NCBI RefSeq assembly: GCF_009362785.1
Contig: NZ_WHNQ01000013.1
Span: 62,001-126,000, forward strand
DNA length: 64,000 nucleotides
Direction: 5' to 3'
From: Paraburkholderia atlantica
Lineage (GTDB): Bacteria; Pseudomonadota; Gammaproteobacteria; Burkholderiales; Burkholderiaceae
Position 1 is the first letter of the stretch; each line of letters begins with the position of its first letter. The position numbers and the translations under genes are program-made. This document shows, piece by piece, positions 1 through 10,191 of the stretch. Below the pieces are notes generated by a model, which was not told the origin of the DNA, ran no database searches, and worked only from the letters and a program-made list of their open reading frames with translations.

Positions 1-673
1 CGCCCGCCGGCGAGTAGCGCTCGATCCGCCAGCCGCCGAACAGCGCGATCCACACGAAGCCGTCGGCATCGACCGCCATGCCGTCGGGATGGCCGTCGCC
101 CGAGATCGCGGCGAAGATGCGCTTGCCCGACAGCGTGCCGTCCGCGGCGACGTCGAACGCATAGACCACGCGCCGCATCGTGTCGTTGTGATACAGCGTG
201 CGGCCGTCCGGGCTCATCGCCGGGCCGTTCGTGATCACGTAGTCGTCGTCCTGCGCGACGGCCGCGCCTTGCTCGTTCACACGATACAGCGAGCCGCTCG
301 GCGCCTCTTCGGCATCGTCCATCGAGCCGAACCACAGGCGACCCCGGGCATCGACGAAACCGTCGTTCAGGCGGTTGCCCGGCAGATGCGGTTCGACGTC
401 GACGAGCTTGCTGAACTCCCCGCTCGCCGGATCGAAGCGATGCAGGCCGCCTGGCAGCCCGCATACGAACGTGCCGTTAGCGAGCGGCGCCAGAAAACCG
501 GGCTGATCGGGCGCCTGCCACGTCCGCTGCTCGCCGGTCGCGACGGACAGCCGATGAATCCGGCGCCCCTTGATATCGACGAAATACACGGCGTTTTCTG
601 CGGCCTGCCACAGCGGCCCTTCGGCCAGCTCGGCGCCGACCGCCCATACGCACACAGGTACCGGCATGCTCAT
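1..673 (-). CDS. SMP-30/gluconolactonase-family sugar lactonase, partial (xylonolactonase-like)
   Basis: The 3' end runs off the left edge of the window. The visible ~224 residues are an SMP-30/regucalcin beta-propeller: an early metal-binding glutamate in AEGPLW (E18), the LNDGFVD segment, NGPAMSPDG and GHPDGMAVD, all hallmark metal-site strands. These enzymes hydrolyse sugar lactones to aldonic acids in the cytoplasm. The start ATG at 673 overlaps the stop of the upstream dehydrogenase as ATGA, implying translational coupling; an internal ATG two codons later is possible. Next to a xylose-dehydrogenase-like SDR the likely substrate is D-xylono-lactone, as in the XylB/XylC step of oxidative pentose catabolism. 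The substrate is inferred from context; the family is clear. Confidence 0.85.
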   Translation of the reverse strand, partial: MSMPVPVCVWAVGAELAEGPLWQAAENAVYFVDIKGRRIHRLSVATGEQRTWQAPDQPGFLAPLANGTFVCGLPGGLHRFDPASGEFSKLVDVEPHLPGNRLNDGFVDARGRLWFGSMDDAEEAPSGSLYRVNEQGAAVAQDDDYVITNGPAMSPDGRTLYHNDTMRRVVYAFDVAADGTLSGKRIFAAISGDGHPDGMAVDADGFVWIALFGGWRIERYSPAG

Positions 674-1437
674 TCTCCGTACCACCCTGCGTCGACGAAG
701 TAATCACGGCCTGAGCAGCGCGACGCGTCGTCGGACGCGAGGAACAGCGCCATGCGCGCGACGTGCTCGGGCTCGATGCGCAATTGCAGACACTGACTCG
801 CGACCACCTTCGCTTCGCTCTCCGCCGACTGCCACAATTGCATCTGCCGCGGTGTCTTCACCGCACCCGGGATGATGCAGTTCACGCGGATGCCCGCGTT
901 GCCGAGATCGCGCGCGAGACCACGCGTGAGCCCTTCGATGCCGGCCTTGGCCGTCATATAAATCGCGAGGTTCGGCAGCGCGACGTGCCACGATACCGAG
1001 CCCAGATTCAGGATCACGCCGCGCCCCGCGCGACGCATGCCGTTCGCGGCGGCCTGCGCGCAGAAGAACTGATGGCGCAGATTCACGGCGATACGGTCGT
1101 CCCAGTAGCTCGCGGTCAGCTCGCCGATTTCGTGCCGGTCGTCGTTGCCGGCGTTGTTGACGAGCACGTCGATCGGGCCCGCCGCTTCGACGATGGCCGC
1201 GAACGTGCTTTCGATCGCGTCGACATTTTTCAGGTCGCAACGGCGGAACAGCGGCGGATGCTTCGCGTGGCGAAGCGTTTCCTGCAGCGCGAGCGAATCG
1301 TGTTCGGCGACGTCGAGGAAGAACACGCGCGCGCCTTGCTGCGCGAAAGCCTCGACGATCGCGGCGCCGATCCCGCTGCCGCCGCCGGTTACGACGATGG
1401 TTTTGTCCGCCAGGCTTGGATAGGTTGCGTACGACAT
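670..1437 (-). CDS. SDR oxidoreductase, D-xylose 1-dehydrogenase (XylB)-like
   Basis: This 255-residue classical short-chain dehydrogenase has the cofactor motif TGGGSGIG (residues 17-24), NNAG (94-97), the catalytic serine in GSVSW (S147) and YMTAK (Y160, K164). The stretch NAGNDDRHE, the NLRH motif and the C-terminal ASDDAS and DAGW match what I remember of Caulobacter XylB, which oxidises D-xylose to xylonolactone with NAD. The reading frame extends 15 codons upstream, but the start at 1437 (MSYATYPSL) gives the normal N-terminus. The gene lies 65 bp after a GH3 glycosidase and overlaps the lactonase by 4 bp, so the three form the catabolic end of the sugar operon. L-arabinose or D-galactose could also be the substrate. 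Confidence 0.82.
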   Translation of the reverse strand: MSYATYPSLADKTIVVTGGGSGIGAAIVEAFAQQGARVFFLDVAEHDSLALQETLRHAKHPPLFRRCDLKNVDAIESTFAAIVEAAGPIDVLVNNAGNDDRHEIGELTASYWDDRIAVNLRHQFFCAQAAANGMRRAGRGVILNLGSVSWHVALPNLAIYMTAKAGIEGLTRGLARDLGNAGIRVNCIIPGAVKTPRQMQLWQSAESEAKVVASQCLQLRIEPEHVARMALFLASDDASRCSGRDYFVDAGWYGE

Positions 1438-1502
1438 CAGATTTTCCACTTGTAACGAGTAGGACCACACAAGGGGCGGCACTCGCCGCCCCGACCCGCC
1501 GC

Positions 1503-3908
1503 TTAGGCCGCGATCTCGACTTCGCTCAGCATGCGCCAGTTGCGTTCGAGCGTTCTCGTCGCGGCGCCCGCGACCGCGACCGTGCCGCTCAGATGAATAT
1601 CGCGGCTCGAGCTGCCGACCAGCAGATCGAAGTCACCGGGCTCGACGATACGCTCGCCGCGCGCGTCGGTGAAGTTCAGCATGTCGACCGGCAGCTTGAC
1701 GCGCACTCGCGCCGATGCACCGGCCGCGAGCGGCACGCGCGCGAACGCTTTCAGCTCGCGCACCGGCCGCGCGACCGACGCGTGACGGTCGCGCACGTAG
1801 ATCTGCACGATCTCGGTGCCGTCGCGTGCGCCGATGTTGTCGAGCGTGAAACTCAGCTCGATCGTACCGTCCTCGATCGGCACTTCGCTGTGCGCGAGCG
1901 CGAGATCACCGTAACGGAACTGCGTATAGCCGAGACCGAAACCGAACGGATAGCGGCAACCGAAATGGTATGCAATTGGCGTTCCGGCGCTTTTCAGACG
2001 ATGGTTATACACGTACGGTACCGCGCCCGCACTCTTCGGCACCGACAGCGGCAGACGGCCGCTGAAATCGGCGCGGCCCACCAGCAGATCGGCCAACGCT
2101 TCGGCGCCGCGCTCGCCCGGCGCAAACGCCATGATCTGCGCGGCGATGCGCTCTTCGAGGCCGCCGAGATTGTACGGGCGGCCGCCCGTCATCACGACGA
2201 CGGTCGGCGTGCCGCTGTCGACCACCGCCTGCAGCAACGCCTGCTGCACGCCCGGCAGGTCGAGGCTGTCCGTATCGGACCCTTCGCCGACCGTGCCGGA
2301 CTGGAACAGACCCGCCAGATCGCCGACGAACACCAGCGCGACGCCCGCTTGCCGCGCGGCCTCGACCGCGGCGGCGATGCCGTCGGTATCCTTGCTGATC
2401 AGCTCGTCGCAATGCGCGTCGCCGGTCAGATCGAGCGACACGTCGCCCGGGAACACCGGCGCGCCGGCGCGACGTTCCTTGATGATGTCGCAGCCCTGCG
2501 CGTGAATCACGCGCTCATTGCCGAGCAACGCGCGCAGCGAGCGCAGCGGCGTCGCGATCGAAGCAGTGGACTGCTCGCCGCTGTTGATCAGATGCACCGG
2601 GAAGCTGTAGCCGGCCAGCAGCGCGAGCGGATCGTCGGCGGTCGGGCCGATCACCGCGATTTTGTCGGCACCGTTCGCGTCGAGCGGCAGCACGTCGCCC
2701 TGATTGCGCAGCAGCACCGCCGATTCGAGCGCGACCTGATACGCGGTATCGCCCGCGGCCGCGCTCTTCACGTCGACGCGTTCGGGATCGACATACGGAT
2801 TCTCGAACAGGCCGAGCTGGAATTTCACGCGCAGCACGCGCGAGACGGCAGTGTCGATCGTCGCTTCGGTGATCTCGTTGCGCTCGAGCGCTTCTTTCAG
2901 ATGCACCGCGCACTCATGGCCCGGCAGCTCGACGTCGAGGCCGGAGTTGAACGCGAGGGCCGCGGCCGACGCGCTGTCGCGCGCCACCGCATGGTGGCTG
3001 TAAAGCAGGTCCACGCCCGCGTAATCCGCGACGACAAGACCGTCGAAGCCCCACTTCTCGCGCAGCGTGTCGTGCAGCAGCGCGCGATCGCCATGACAGG
3101 GCACGCCGTCGACGTCGTGATACGCCGGCATCACCGAGCCCGCGTTCGCGAGCTTCACGGCCATTTCGAACGGCAGCATGAACACGTCGTTGAGTTCACG
3201 GGGACCGACATGCACCGGCGCATGATTGCGGCCGCCTTCGCTCGCGGAATGACCGACGAAATGCTTGAGCGTCGCGAGCAGATCGCGCTGTTCGCCTTGC
3301 AGGCCCTTCACGTAGTGGCATGCGAGCACGCCGACCAGATACGGGTCTTCGCCGAGCGTCTCCTCGGTGCGGCCCCAGCGCGGATCGCGCGACACGTCGA
3401 GCACCGGCGCGAGCCCCTGGTGACAGCCGATCGAACGCGCCTGTTCGCCGATGATCGTGCCCACTTCGCCGACCAGCCGCGGATTCCACGTCGCCGCATA
3501 GTTCAGCGGCGACGGGAACAGCGTCGCGTCCTTGATCATCAGCCCGACGAGGCACTCCTCGTGCGCCATCACCGGAATGCCGAGGCGCGTGTCTTCGACC
3601 ATCTTGCGCTGCAGCTCGTTGAGCGCGCGCACGCCTTCCTTCGGATCGACCGTATGCGTGCCGAGCGGACGCGTGATCTGGCCGAGGCCATACTGCAAGA
3701 TCTCATCGACCGTGATCTGGTTGGCACTCTGCGCGAAATCGATGCTACGCGCCTTGTGATTGCCATCGGCCGACAGCTTCAGCCACGCGGCATGAAGCTG
3801 CGCGATCTTTTCGTCGAGTGTCATGCGCGCGAGCAGATCGGCCACGCGCTCTTCCACGGCTGCGGCGGGATTGCGGTAGAGCGGCACCTCACTTTGGCGA
3901 AGCAACAT
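1503..3908 (-). CDS. Glycoside hydrolase family 3 (beta-xylosidase/beta-glucosidase)
   Basis: An 801-residue GH3 enzyme with the N-terminal TIM-barrel (about 20-330), a Rossmann-like second domain (about 390-600) and a C-terminal fibronectin III-like domain (about 680-790). The catalytic nucleophile is the Asp in LVVADYAG (D295); the KHF-GH substrate loop (about 215-220) and DPRWGR are also typical. There is no signal peptide, so it should act in the cytoplasm on oligosaccharides brought in by the ABC importer of the same operon. Because the next genes oxidise a free sugar, xylo-oligosaccharides are a reasonable substrate, but GH3 members of this architecture include beta-glucosidases too. 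A GGAG-like element (AAGGAG on the minus strand) precedes the start. Confidence 0.9.
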   Translation of the reverse strand: MLLRQSEVPLYRNPAAAVEERVADLLARMTLDEKIAQLHAAWLKLSADGNHKARSIDFAQSANQITVDEILQYGLGQITRPLGTHTVDPKEGVRALNELQRKMVEDTRLGIPVMAHEECLVGLMIKDATLFPSPLNYAATWNPRLVGEVGTIIGEQARSIGCHQGLAPVLDVSRDPRWGRTEETLGEDPYLVGVLACHYVKGLQGEQRDLLATLKHFVGHSASEGGRNHAPVHVGPRELNDVFMLPFEMAVKLANAGSVMPAYHDVDGVPCHGDRALLHDTLREKWGFDGLVVADYAGVDLLYSHHAVARDSASAAALAFNSGLDVELPGHECAVHLKEALERNEITEATIDTAVSRVLRVKFQLGLFENPYVDPERVDVKSAAAGDTAYQVALESAVLLRNQGDVLPLDANGADKIAVIGPTADDPLALLAGYSFPVHLINSGEQSTASIATPLRSLRALLGNERVIHAQGCDIIKERRAGAPVFPGDVSLDLTGDAHCDELISKDTDGIAAAVEAARQAGVALVFVGDLAGLFQSGTVGEGSDTDSLDLPGVQQALLQAVVDSGTPTVVVMTGGRPYNLGGLEERIAAQIMAFAPGERGAEALADLLVGRADFSGRLPLSVPKSAGAVPYVYNHRLKSAGTPIAYHFGCRYPFGFGLGYTQFRYGDLALAHSEVPIEDGTIELSFTLDNIGARDGTEIVQIYVRDRHASVARPVRELKAFARVPLAAGASARVRVKLPVDMLNFTDARGERIVEPGDFDLLVGSSSRDIHLSGTVAVAGAATRTLERNWRMLSEVEIAA

Positions 3909-4192
3909 CGAAAACTCCTTTTATTTATCCTGGTGTACGAAGCGCATTGAGCGCCGACAAATCCGTTGTTCCTGACAAGCGTGCGGCAGGGCGTTGCTTC
4001 GGGCCGGACGCCGTCCCGTTAAATTTCAGATACCTTTCCGCGCTTCGCAGTCCTGCTAATCGATCGAACGCAGCCGCGACTCGAGATTCGCCGTGTTCGA
4101 TCGACTACGGGTCGTTCAGTGCGTCTAGCGACGCGGTGCAGTGAGACCGCGCTTGCCTGCGTCGGGCAAGCAACGCGATCGCGGCAAGCGGA
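3909..4192. other. Intra-operon gap with a 7-bp hairpin
   Basis: The 284 bp between the ABC ATPase and the GH3 gene contain no convincing reading frame. Shortly after the ATPase stop there is a hairpin with arms GCTTGCC (4151-4157) and GGCAAGC (4165-4171). It has no following T-run on the minus strand, so an mRNA-stabilising or partial-termination structure is more likely than a full terminator. It could set the ratio of transporter to enzyme mRNA. This role is inference. Confidence 0.4.
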
Positions 4193-5323
<1,131 letters not shown>

Positions 5324-5392
5324 GTCGTTTTTGCGAAGTTCGGTGTGCGGGCCATTCCAGCCCACACGATTCGAGGTGGTGTGCGATGCGGA

Positions 5393-6223
5393 TCAGCCCT
5401 TGAGCGAGCCAGCCATCATCCCCTTGATCACGCGCTCCTGACCGAACGCGTACGCAACGATCAGCGGCAACGAGGTGAGCACGAGAACGGACAGCATCGA
5501 AGGAATGTTCGACGCGTATTGCCCCATGAAGTCCCAAATCGCGAGCGGCAGCGTGCGGTGCTCGGCCGTCGACGTCAGCATGTACGCGAAGATGAACTCG
5601 TTCCACAGACCAATGCCGTTGAAGATCGTCACAGTAGCGAGCCCGGGTGCCGAAAGCGGGAAGAAAATCCGCCAGAAGATGCGGAACGGACTGCAGCCGT
5701 CGAGCTGCGCCGCTTCTTCGAGCTCGCGCGGAATCTGGCGCATGAACTCGGTCAGGATGAAGATCGATACCGGCAGACTGAGCGCCACATACGGGCCGAG
5801 CAGCGCGAACGCGGTGTCGTAGAGACCGAGGTTGCGCGTGAGCAGATAGATCGGCACGAGCGTCGCATGCAGCGGCACGATCATGCCGGCGACCACCAGA
5901 CCGAACAGCGTCTTGTTCAGCGAGAAGCGCAAGCGCGCAAACACGTAGGCCGCCATCGCGCTGATGACGACGATCAGCAGCACCGACACGCCCACCGTGA
6001 ACACGCTGTTACGCAAATAAGTGAAGAACGGCCCGTGCAGCACAGCCGCGTAATTGCCCCAATACAGGTGACTCGGCGGCGCCCACACGGACGTCGCGAA
6101 GGTCTCTTCCTGGCTCTTGAAGCTCGACGCGAGCATGAAGAGAAACGGAATCGTCGTGACGGCCAGCCAGATCAGTGCGAGCAGAGGAATCCCCACGCGG
6201 GGAAAGCGAAGTTTCTTGTTCAT
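5393..6223 (-). CDS. Sugar ABC transporter permease, MalG/UgpE type
   Basis: A 276-residue inner-membrane protein with six predicted hydrophobic segments, the first at residues 11-33. The cytoplasmic EAA loop is present as EEAAQLDGCSPF followed by IFFPLSAPG, which docks on the ATPase. The short N-terminus and length fit the second permease of a CUT1 importer. Only 3 bp separate it from the first permease gene, so the two are translated together. The substrate cannot be read from the sequence; context points to an oligosaccharide cleaved by the downstream GH3 enzyme. Confidence 0.93.
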   Translation of the reverse strand: MNKKLRFPRVGIPLLALIWLAVTTIPFLFMLASSFKSQEETFATSVWAPPSHLYWGNYAAVLHGPFFTYLRNSVFTVGVSVLLIVVISAMAAYVFARLRFSLNKTLFGLVVAGMIVPLHATLVPIYLLTRNLGLYDTAFALLGPYVALSLPVSIFILTEFMRQIPRELEEAAQLDGCSPFRIFWRIFFPLSAPGLATVTIFNGIGLWNEFIFAYMLTSTAEHRTLPLAIWDFMGQYASNIPSMLSVLVLTSLPLIVAYAFGQERVIKGMMAGSLKG

Positions 6224-6226
6224 GGT

Positions 6227-7144
6227 TCAGACCTCGGTTGCATAACGGCGGGTGAAGTACATCGACACCGCCGCCACCGTGATGACGATAAGGAACATCG
6301 CCGAGCCGATGGTGCTGCCGTAGCCGAGTTGGAACGAACTAAACACCGTGCGATACATGTAGGTGGCCATCACCTCGGACGAGCCTTCGGGGCCGCCACC
6401 GGTCATGACGAAGACGAGATCGAAGTAACGCAGCGAGCCGAGCACTGACAGCAGCACAGCGGTACGCACCGTGCCTTGCAGGTGCGGCAGCTTGATGCGC
6501 CAGAAAATGGTCCACTCGGATGCGCCGTCGAGCAACGCTGCCTCGTTGACCTCGGCCGGCATCGACGAGAGTCCGGCGAGGAACAGAATCATGTAGAAGG
6601 GCGCGTTCTGCCAGATGATCACGGCAATCGTCGCACCCAGCGAAAAATGCGGGTCGCCCAGCCAGTCTTTCGCGAGGCCATCAAGCCCGAATGCCTGCAG
6701 CGCGACGTTGACCGGACCGAAATTCGGATCGTAGATTTGCTTGAACAGCACGCCGATCGCCACGCTCGACATCAATAGAGGAAGGAAATACAGAACCTTC
6801 AGCAAGCGCGAGCCACGGCCGGCCTTTTCCAGCAGCACGGCGAGCGCGAGCGCGATCGGAAGCTGGATGACGATCGACGCGACGGCAAGAATCACGTTGT
6901 TCCGCAGCGATTGCCAGAACACCGTGTCGTGCGCGAGCCGCTCCCAGTTCGCGAGCCCGATATAACGGGCAGTGTTGCCGAGGCCGTTCCAGTCGAGCAG
7001 CGACAGCCGCAGGCTGGAGACGAGCGGATAAAGCAGGAACACGGCCAGCAGCAGCAGCGACGGTGCAAGAAACACAACCGTGACGAGCGTTTGCGATGAG
7101 AACCTCAGCCGGCGTTCGGGAGTAGCGGAAAGTGCAATATTCAC
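6227..7144 (-). CDS. Sugar ABC transporter permease, MalF/UgpA type
   Basis: A 305-residue permease with about six membrane segments, beginning with a hydrophobic helix at residues 18-47. The EAA loop reads NEAALLDGASEWTIFWRIKLPHL, split here only in description, and carries the conserved glycine and the I-x-LP pattern. It pairs with the MalG-type permease downstream to form the translocation channel of a CUT1 importer. The gene follows the solute-binding-protein gene by 63 bp. Call of the family is firm; substrate is unknown. Confidence 0.93.
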   Translation of the reverse strand: MNIALSATPERRLRFSSQTLVTVVFLAPSLLLLAVFLLYPLVSSLRLSLLDWNGLGNTARYIGLANWERLAHDTVFWQSLRNNVILAVASIVIQLPIALALAVLLEKAGRGSRLLKVLYFLPLLMSSVAIGVLFKQIYDPNFGPVNVALQAFGLDGLAKDWLGDPHFSLGATIAVIIWQNAPFYMILFLAGLSSMPAEVNEAALLDGASEWTIFWRIKLPHLQGTVRTAVLLSVLGSLRYFDLVFVMTGGGPEGSSEVMATYMYRTVFSSFQLGYGSTIGSAMFLIVITVAAVSMYFTRRYATEV

Positions 7145-7207
7145 GGGCTTGTATGCCGACCGGCACCTCGCGGTGCCAGTCGGACTTTTCTTTGAGACTG
7201 GAGAAGA

Positions 7208-8503
7208 TCAACCGCCCTTCTTCGAAGCGGATTCCATTTGCTGCGCAGCAGCTTCAGGCGTCAGCGACAGGCCGAACAGTGCCTGCGTCGTGTCCTTGTG
7301 CATTTCACCGAGAGCCGGCGGCAGTGCCTGGTCGTACCAGAGCTGCACGCTCGGAGCCGCGGCGAGCAGTTTCTGCAGACGCTGCGTGAACGGATCGTCG
7401 ATCTTGACGTTGTTGACCGGCGGAAGCTTGTGGTCATCCGACGCGCGAGCCTGCATCGCCTGTTCGTCGGTCAATGCCTGGATCAGTTTGAACGCTGCGT
7501 CCGGCGTCTTGCACTCGGCCGAGATGCTGAGGAAGCCATCGCCGACCGTGCCGATCAGGTCGCGCGGATCGCCCTTGCCACCCGGCACGCTCGGGAACGG
7601 GAAGAAGTCGAGATCCTTCGAGAACGCCGGATTCTCGTTGGCGATCGTCGAAGCTTCCCAGGCGCCCATCAGCTCCATGGCAGCCTTGCCCGTGTACAGC
7701 AGACGGCGCGAGGCGCCCGAGTCGTAGTCAAGACCGTTGATGCCCGGCGCGAAAGCGCCAGCCTTCACGAGTTCCTGAATGCGCTTGCCGGCTTCGACGA
7801 ACGCCGGATCTTCGAAGCCCTTGCCCTTGCCTGCGATCGCGTCCTTCACGACTTGCGGACCACCGATACGGTCGACGAGGTACATGTAGTACATCGAACC
7901 GGTCCACTTGTTCTTGTTCGCGAGCGAGAACGCTGCAACGTTGTGCTGCTTCAGCACGTCGACGACGTGCATCAGTTCATCCCACGTCTTCGGCGGCGTG
8001 ATGCCGTACTTCTTGAAGACTTCCTTGTTGTAGAAGATCACCGCGGCCGCTGCGTTTTCAGCAGCAACGCCGTAGGTCTTGCCGTCGAACGTCGTGACAT
8101 CCCACGACGATTGCATGAAGCGGTTGCGATACGCCGGATCTTTGGTCAGGTACGGCGTCAGGTCGGCGATCTGGCCGGACTTCACGTATTCATGCAGGCC
8201 GCCACCACCCCAGTTCTCGAACACGCACGGCGGCTGGTTCGCACCAAAAGCGACCTTCAGCTTCGTCTTGTACGCTTCGTTCAGGACGTGCGAATTCTCG
8301 ACCTTGTAGCCCGGAACCGCCTTTTCGAATCGATCCGCCGCATCGCGAATGATCTTGCTCGACGACGCATTGGTCTGCTGGTCCCATACCGTGATCGTCT
8401 TGGAGTCCGCCGCTACGGCGTTCGAAACAACTGCAGACAACGAAAACAGCAGCGCCGTCGCGCCGATGATGGACCGCGCTTTAAACAAAGCCGGGTACGC
8501 CAT
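7208..8503 (-). CDS. Sugar ABC transporter periplasmic solute-binding protein
   Basis: A 431-residue family-1 extracellular solute-binding protein. The N-terminus has a Sec signal: positive MAYPALFKAR, a hydrophobic core near residues 12-30, and a likely cut after AVA at about residue 32. The mature part shows the usual features: KITVWDQQ-like opening strand, FGANQPPCVFENWGG, GKTYGVAAEN, and GKAAMELMGAW. It captures the sugar for the permease pair encoded downstream. It is the first gene of a seven-gene leftward operon (8503 to 1) and lies about 40 bp downstream of a cluster of TAACGTTA operator-like elements, so it is probably repressed by the divergent LacI protein. Confidence 0.92.
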   Translation of the reverse strand: MAYPALFKARSIIGATALLFSLSAVVSNAVAADSKTITVWDQQTNASSSKIIRDAADRFEKAVPGYKVENSHVLNEAYKTKLKVAFGANQPPCVFENWGGGGLHEYVKSGQIADLTPYLTKDPAYRNRFMQSSWDVTTFDGKTYGVAAENAAAAVIFYNKEVFKKYGITPPKTWDELMHVVDVLKQHNVAAFSLANKNKWTGSMYYMYLVDRIGGPQVVKDAIAGKGKGFEDPAFVEAGKRIQELVKAGAFAPGINGLDYDSGASRRLLYTGKAAMELMGAWEASTIANENPAFSKDLDFFPFPSVPGGKGDPRDLIGTVGDGFLSISAECKTPDAAFKLIQALTDEQAMQARASDDHKLPPVNNVKIDDPFTQRLQKLLAAAPSVQLWYDQALPPALGEMHKDTTQALFGLSLTPEAAAQQMESASKKGG

Positions 8504-8540
8504 TTTTGTCCCCTCTTCTGGATTTTTAAGAAACCGCCGA

Positions 8541-8576
8541 AACGTTAACGTTAGCCTTAACGTTAGTGAATGTTAG
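8541..8576. promoter_or_regulatory. LacI-type operator cluster upstream of the first sugar ABC operon
   Basis: Two perfect TAACGTTA palindromes lie 12 bp apart (8546-8553 and 8558-8565), followed by an ATGTTA half-site (8570-8575). They sit 38-73 bp before the binding-protein gene and between it and the divergent LacI gene. Pairs of AACGTT-centred sites are typical of LacI-family operators. A closely matching array is present at 10693-10723. Confidence 0.7.
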
Positions 8577-8715
8577 GTCGATGCGAGAACTAAGGCTATG
8601 CGGGATTTTACCTGGTCTGGGCGGGGCTGCGACGCAACACCGTATAAGATTGATTGATTGTGGGAAAGCGGAAATATAAAGGGTTCTGCTAGAATAGCCA
8701 CTACATAAACGGTAT

Positions 8716-8732
8716 CGCTAACGCGATTAGCG
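8716..8732. promoter_or_regulatory. Inverted repeat just upstream of the first LacI gene
   Basis: Arms CGCTAA (8716-8721) and TTAGCG (8727-8732) with a 5-bp spacer lie 15 bp before the LacI start at 8747. The half-site resembles the TAACG element of the divergent operator cluster, so this may be an autoregulatory operator. Confidence 0.4.
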
Positions 8733-8746
8733 AGTCGACCCATCCA

Positions 8747-9823
8747 ATGACCTCTCGCACACCTCCGACCCGCATGGCAAGACAAACCCCCACGCTCGAG
8801 CATGTCGCCAAGCTGGCCGGGGTGTCCCAGATGACCGCATCGCGTGCTCTGAACGGCCGTCCCGGCGTGTCGCGCGAAACTCGCGACGAAGTATTGAGAA
8901 TCGCGTCGGACATCGGTTACGTCGTCAACCGCACCGCGCAGAAACTGTCGGGTGGCCGCAATGGCATCATCGGCATCATCACGCCGACGCTCGACACGCA
9001 ATTCTCCAGCGAACTGATTCTCGGCGCGGGCCGCGCGGCGCGTGGCGCGGGTTGCGAGATGCTGGTCTACACGGTGTTCGACGAAGATCGTCATACGCAT
9101 CACGACCTGCTCGGGCTGATCCAGCAATTCTCCGACGGTATCCTCGCCATTCTTCCGCGCGAGTCCCTGTGCCTCGAGGCGCTCGCCACCGCGAAGGTGC
9201 CGGTCGTCGTCGTCGATCAGCGCGGCACGCTGACGGGCTTCCCGTCGGTGTCGGTCGACAACTACGGCGGCGCATGTCTCGCGGTCGAACACCTGGCGGA
9301 GCTCGGGCACAAGCGCATCGCGTTTCTGGCCGGCGACGAAACGATCGAAGGTGTGCGCGACCGGCAACGCGGCTATCACGACACGCTGGCTCGCCTCGGC
9401 CTGCCGCGCGAAGACGCGCTGGTCGCCGCGGGCGACCTGTCGCAAATGATGGCGTTCGACGTCACGTTCGACCTGTTGAACCTCGCCGAGCCCCCCACCG
9501 CGATCTTCACTGCCAACGACCAGAGCGCGTTCGGCGTGATCGCCGCAATTCGCGAAGCCGGCCTGCGCGTGCCGGACGACATCTCGGTGATCGGTTTCGA
9601 CGACATCCCGATGTCCGAGCAGTTTCACCCGGCGCTCACCACGATCCGTCAACCGTTCCAGCAAATGGCGCGCTCGGCGGTCAACACGCTGCTCGCGCAA
9701 ATCGCCGGGATCGACGCCGCTTCGCAGCGCATCACGCTGCCGGCGGAACTGGTGGTGCGCGATTCCACCGGCCCAGTCCGCACCAAGCAGCGCCGCGGCC
9801 GTCACCAGATCGTTTCGACGTAA
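8747..9823 (+). CDS. LacI-family transcriptional regulator of the first sugar operon
   Basis: A 358-residue LacI/GalR repressor: N-terminal helix-turn-helix (TLEHVAKLAGVSQMTASRAL, about residues 16-35), the hinge helix region near RTAQKLSGG, and a periplasmic-binding-like effector domain from about residue 70 ending in TLPAELVVRDST. It is divergent from the ABC/GH3/XylB-like operon and most likely represses it until a sugar ligand binds. The start at 8747 is the first ATG; an internal ATG at 8774 (MARQTP) would also retain the whole DNA-binding domain, and neither has a strong ribosome site. The 3' end overlaps the convergent PIN-toxin gene by 22 bp. Confidence 0.92.
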   Translation: MTSRTPPTRMARQTPTLEHVAKLAGVSQMTASRALNGRPGVSRETRDEVLRIASDIGYVVNRTAQKLSGGRNGIIGIITPTLDTQFSSELILGAGRAARGAGCEMLVYTVFDEDRHTHHDLLGLIQQFSDGILAILPRESLCLEALATAKVPVVVVDQRGTLTGFPSVSVDNYGGACLAVEHLAELGHKRIAFLAGDETIEGVRDRQRGYHDTLARLGLPREDALVAAGDLSQMMAFDVTFDLLNLAEPPTAIFTANDQSAFGVIAAIREAGLRVPDDISVIGFDDIPMSEQFHPALTTIRQPFQQMARSAVNTLLAQIAGIDAASQRITLPAELVVRDSTGPVRTKQRRGRHQIVST

Positions 9824-10191
9824 GTCGACGCGCGCACCTTCGCATCCGAAGTTACGAGCGCGCCGCCATGCGTGCGCGCGGTCGCGACGATCAGGCGTTG
9901 ATGCAAGCTGAGCGAAGGCGGCAGCGTGGCCGCGCGAAACGCGATCTCGGTGTCGACCGGAATCATCCGCACACCGTCTAGCGACAGAAACGTCGACATC
10001 CAGCTGCGCGCGTCCATCGACAGCCCGAGACTGCCGACCTTCACGAACTCCGCGATTTCGAACGCGCTGATCGCCGAGATCAGGATCTCGCCGCCGGCGA
10101 GCTCCCGATCGATCGCATCGTGCGCGGCCTGGCTCAGCGCTTTCTGCCTGCCGAGCCAGCACACGAGCGCAAGCGTGTCGAGCGTGATCAT
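9802..10191 (-). CDS. PIN-domain toxin, VapC-like (one acidic residue replaced)
   Basis: A 129-residue PIN-domain protein of the size of VapC ribonuclease toxins. It has the first acidic residue in MITLD (D5), the FEIAEF glutamate (E45) and the C-terminal TSDAKV aspartate (D116). In the usual D-R-L-I motif the aspartate is replaced: the sequence here is HQRLIVATA, with Q98 where a metal-binding Asp is expected. Activity may therefore be altered or lost. The start ATG at 10191 shares its A with the antitoxin stop (TAATG), the classic coupled order antitoxin-toxin. The long open frame upstream in this phase overlaps the antitoxin gene and is not coding. Confidence 0.85.
   Translation of the reverse strand: MITLDTLALVCWLGRQKALSQAAHDAIDRELAGGEILISAISAFEIAEFVKVGSLGLSMDARSWMSTFLSLDGVRMIPVDTEIAFRAATLPPSLSLHQRLIVATARTHGGALVTSDAKVRASTYVETIW

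Noticed and set aside
1416..3950. 844-codon open frame on the plus strand opposite the GH3 gene
   Set aside because: Arg/His/Ala-rich translation without any domain, fully antisense to a well-supported enzyme; a typical shadow frame in GC-rich DNA.
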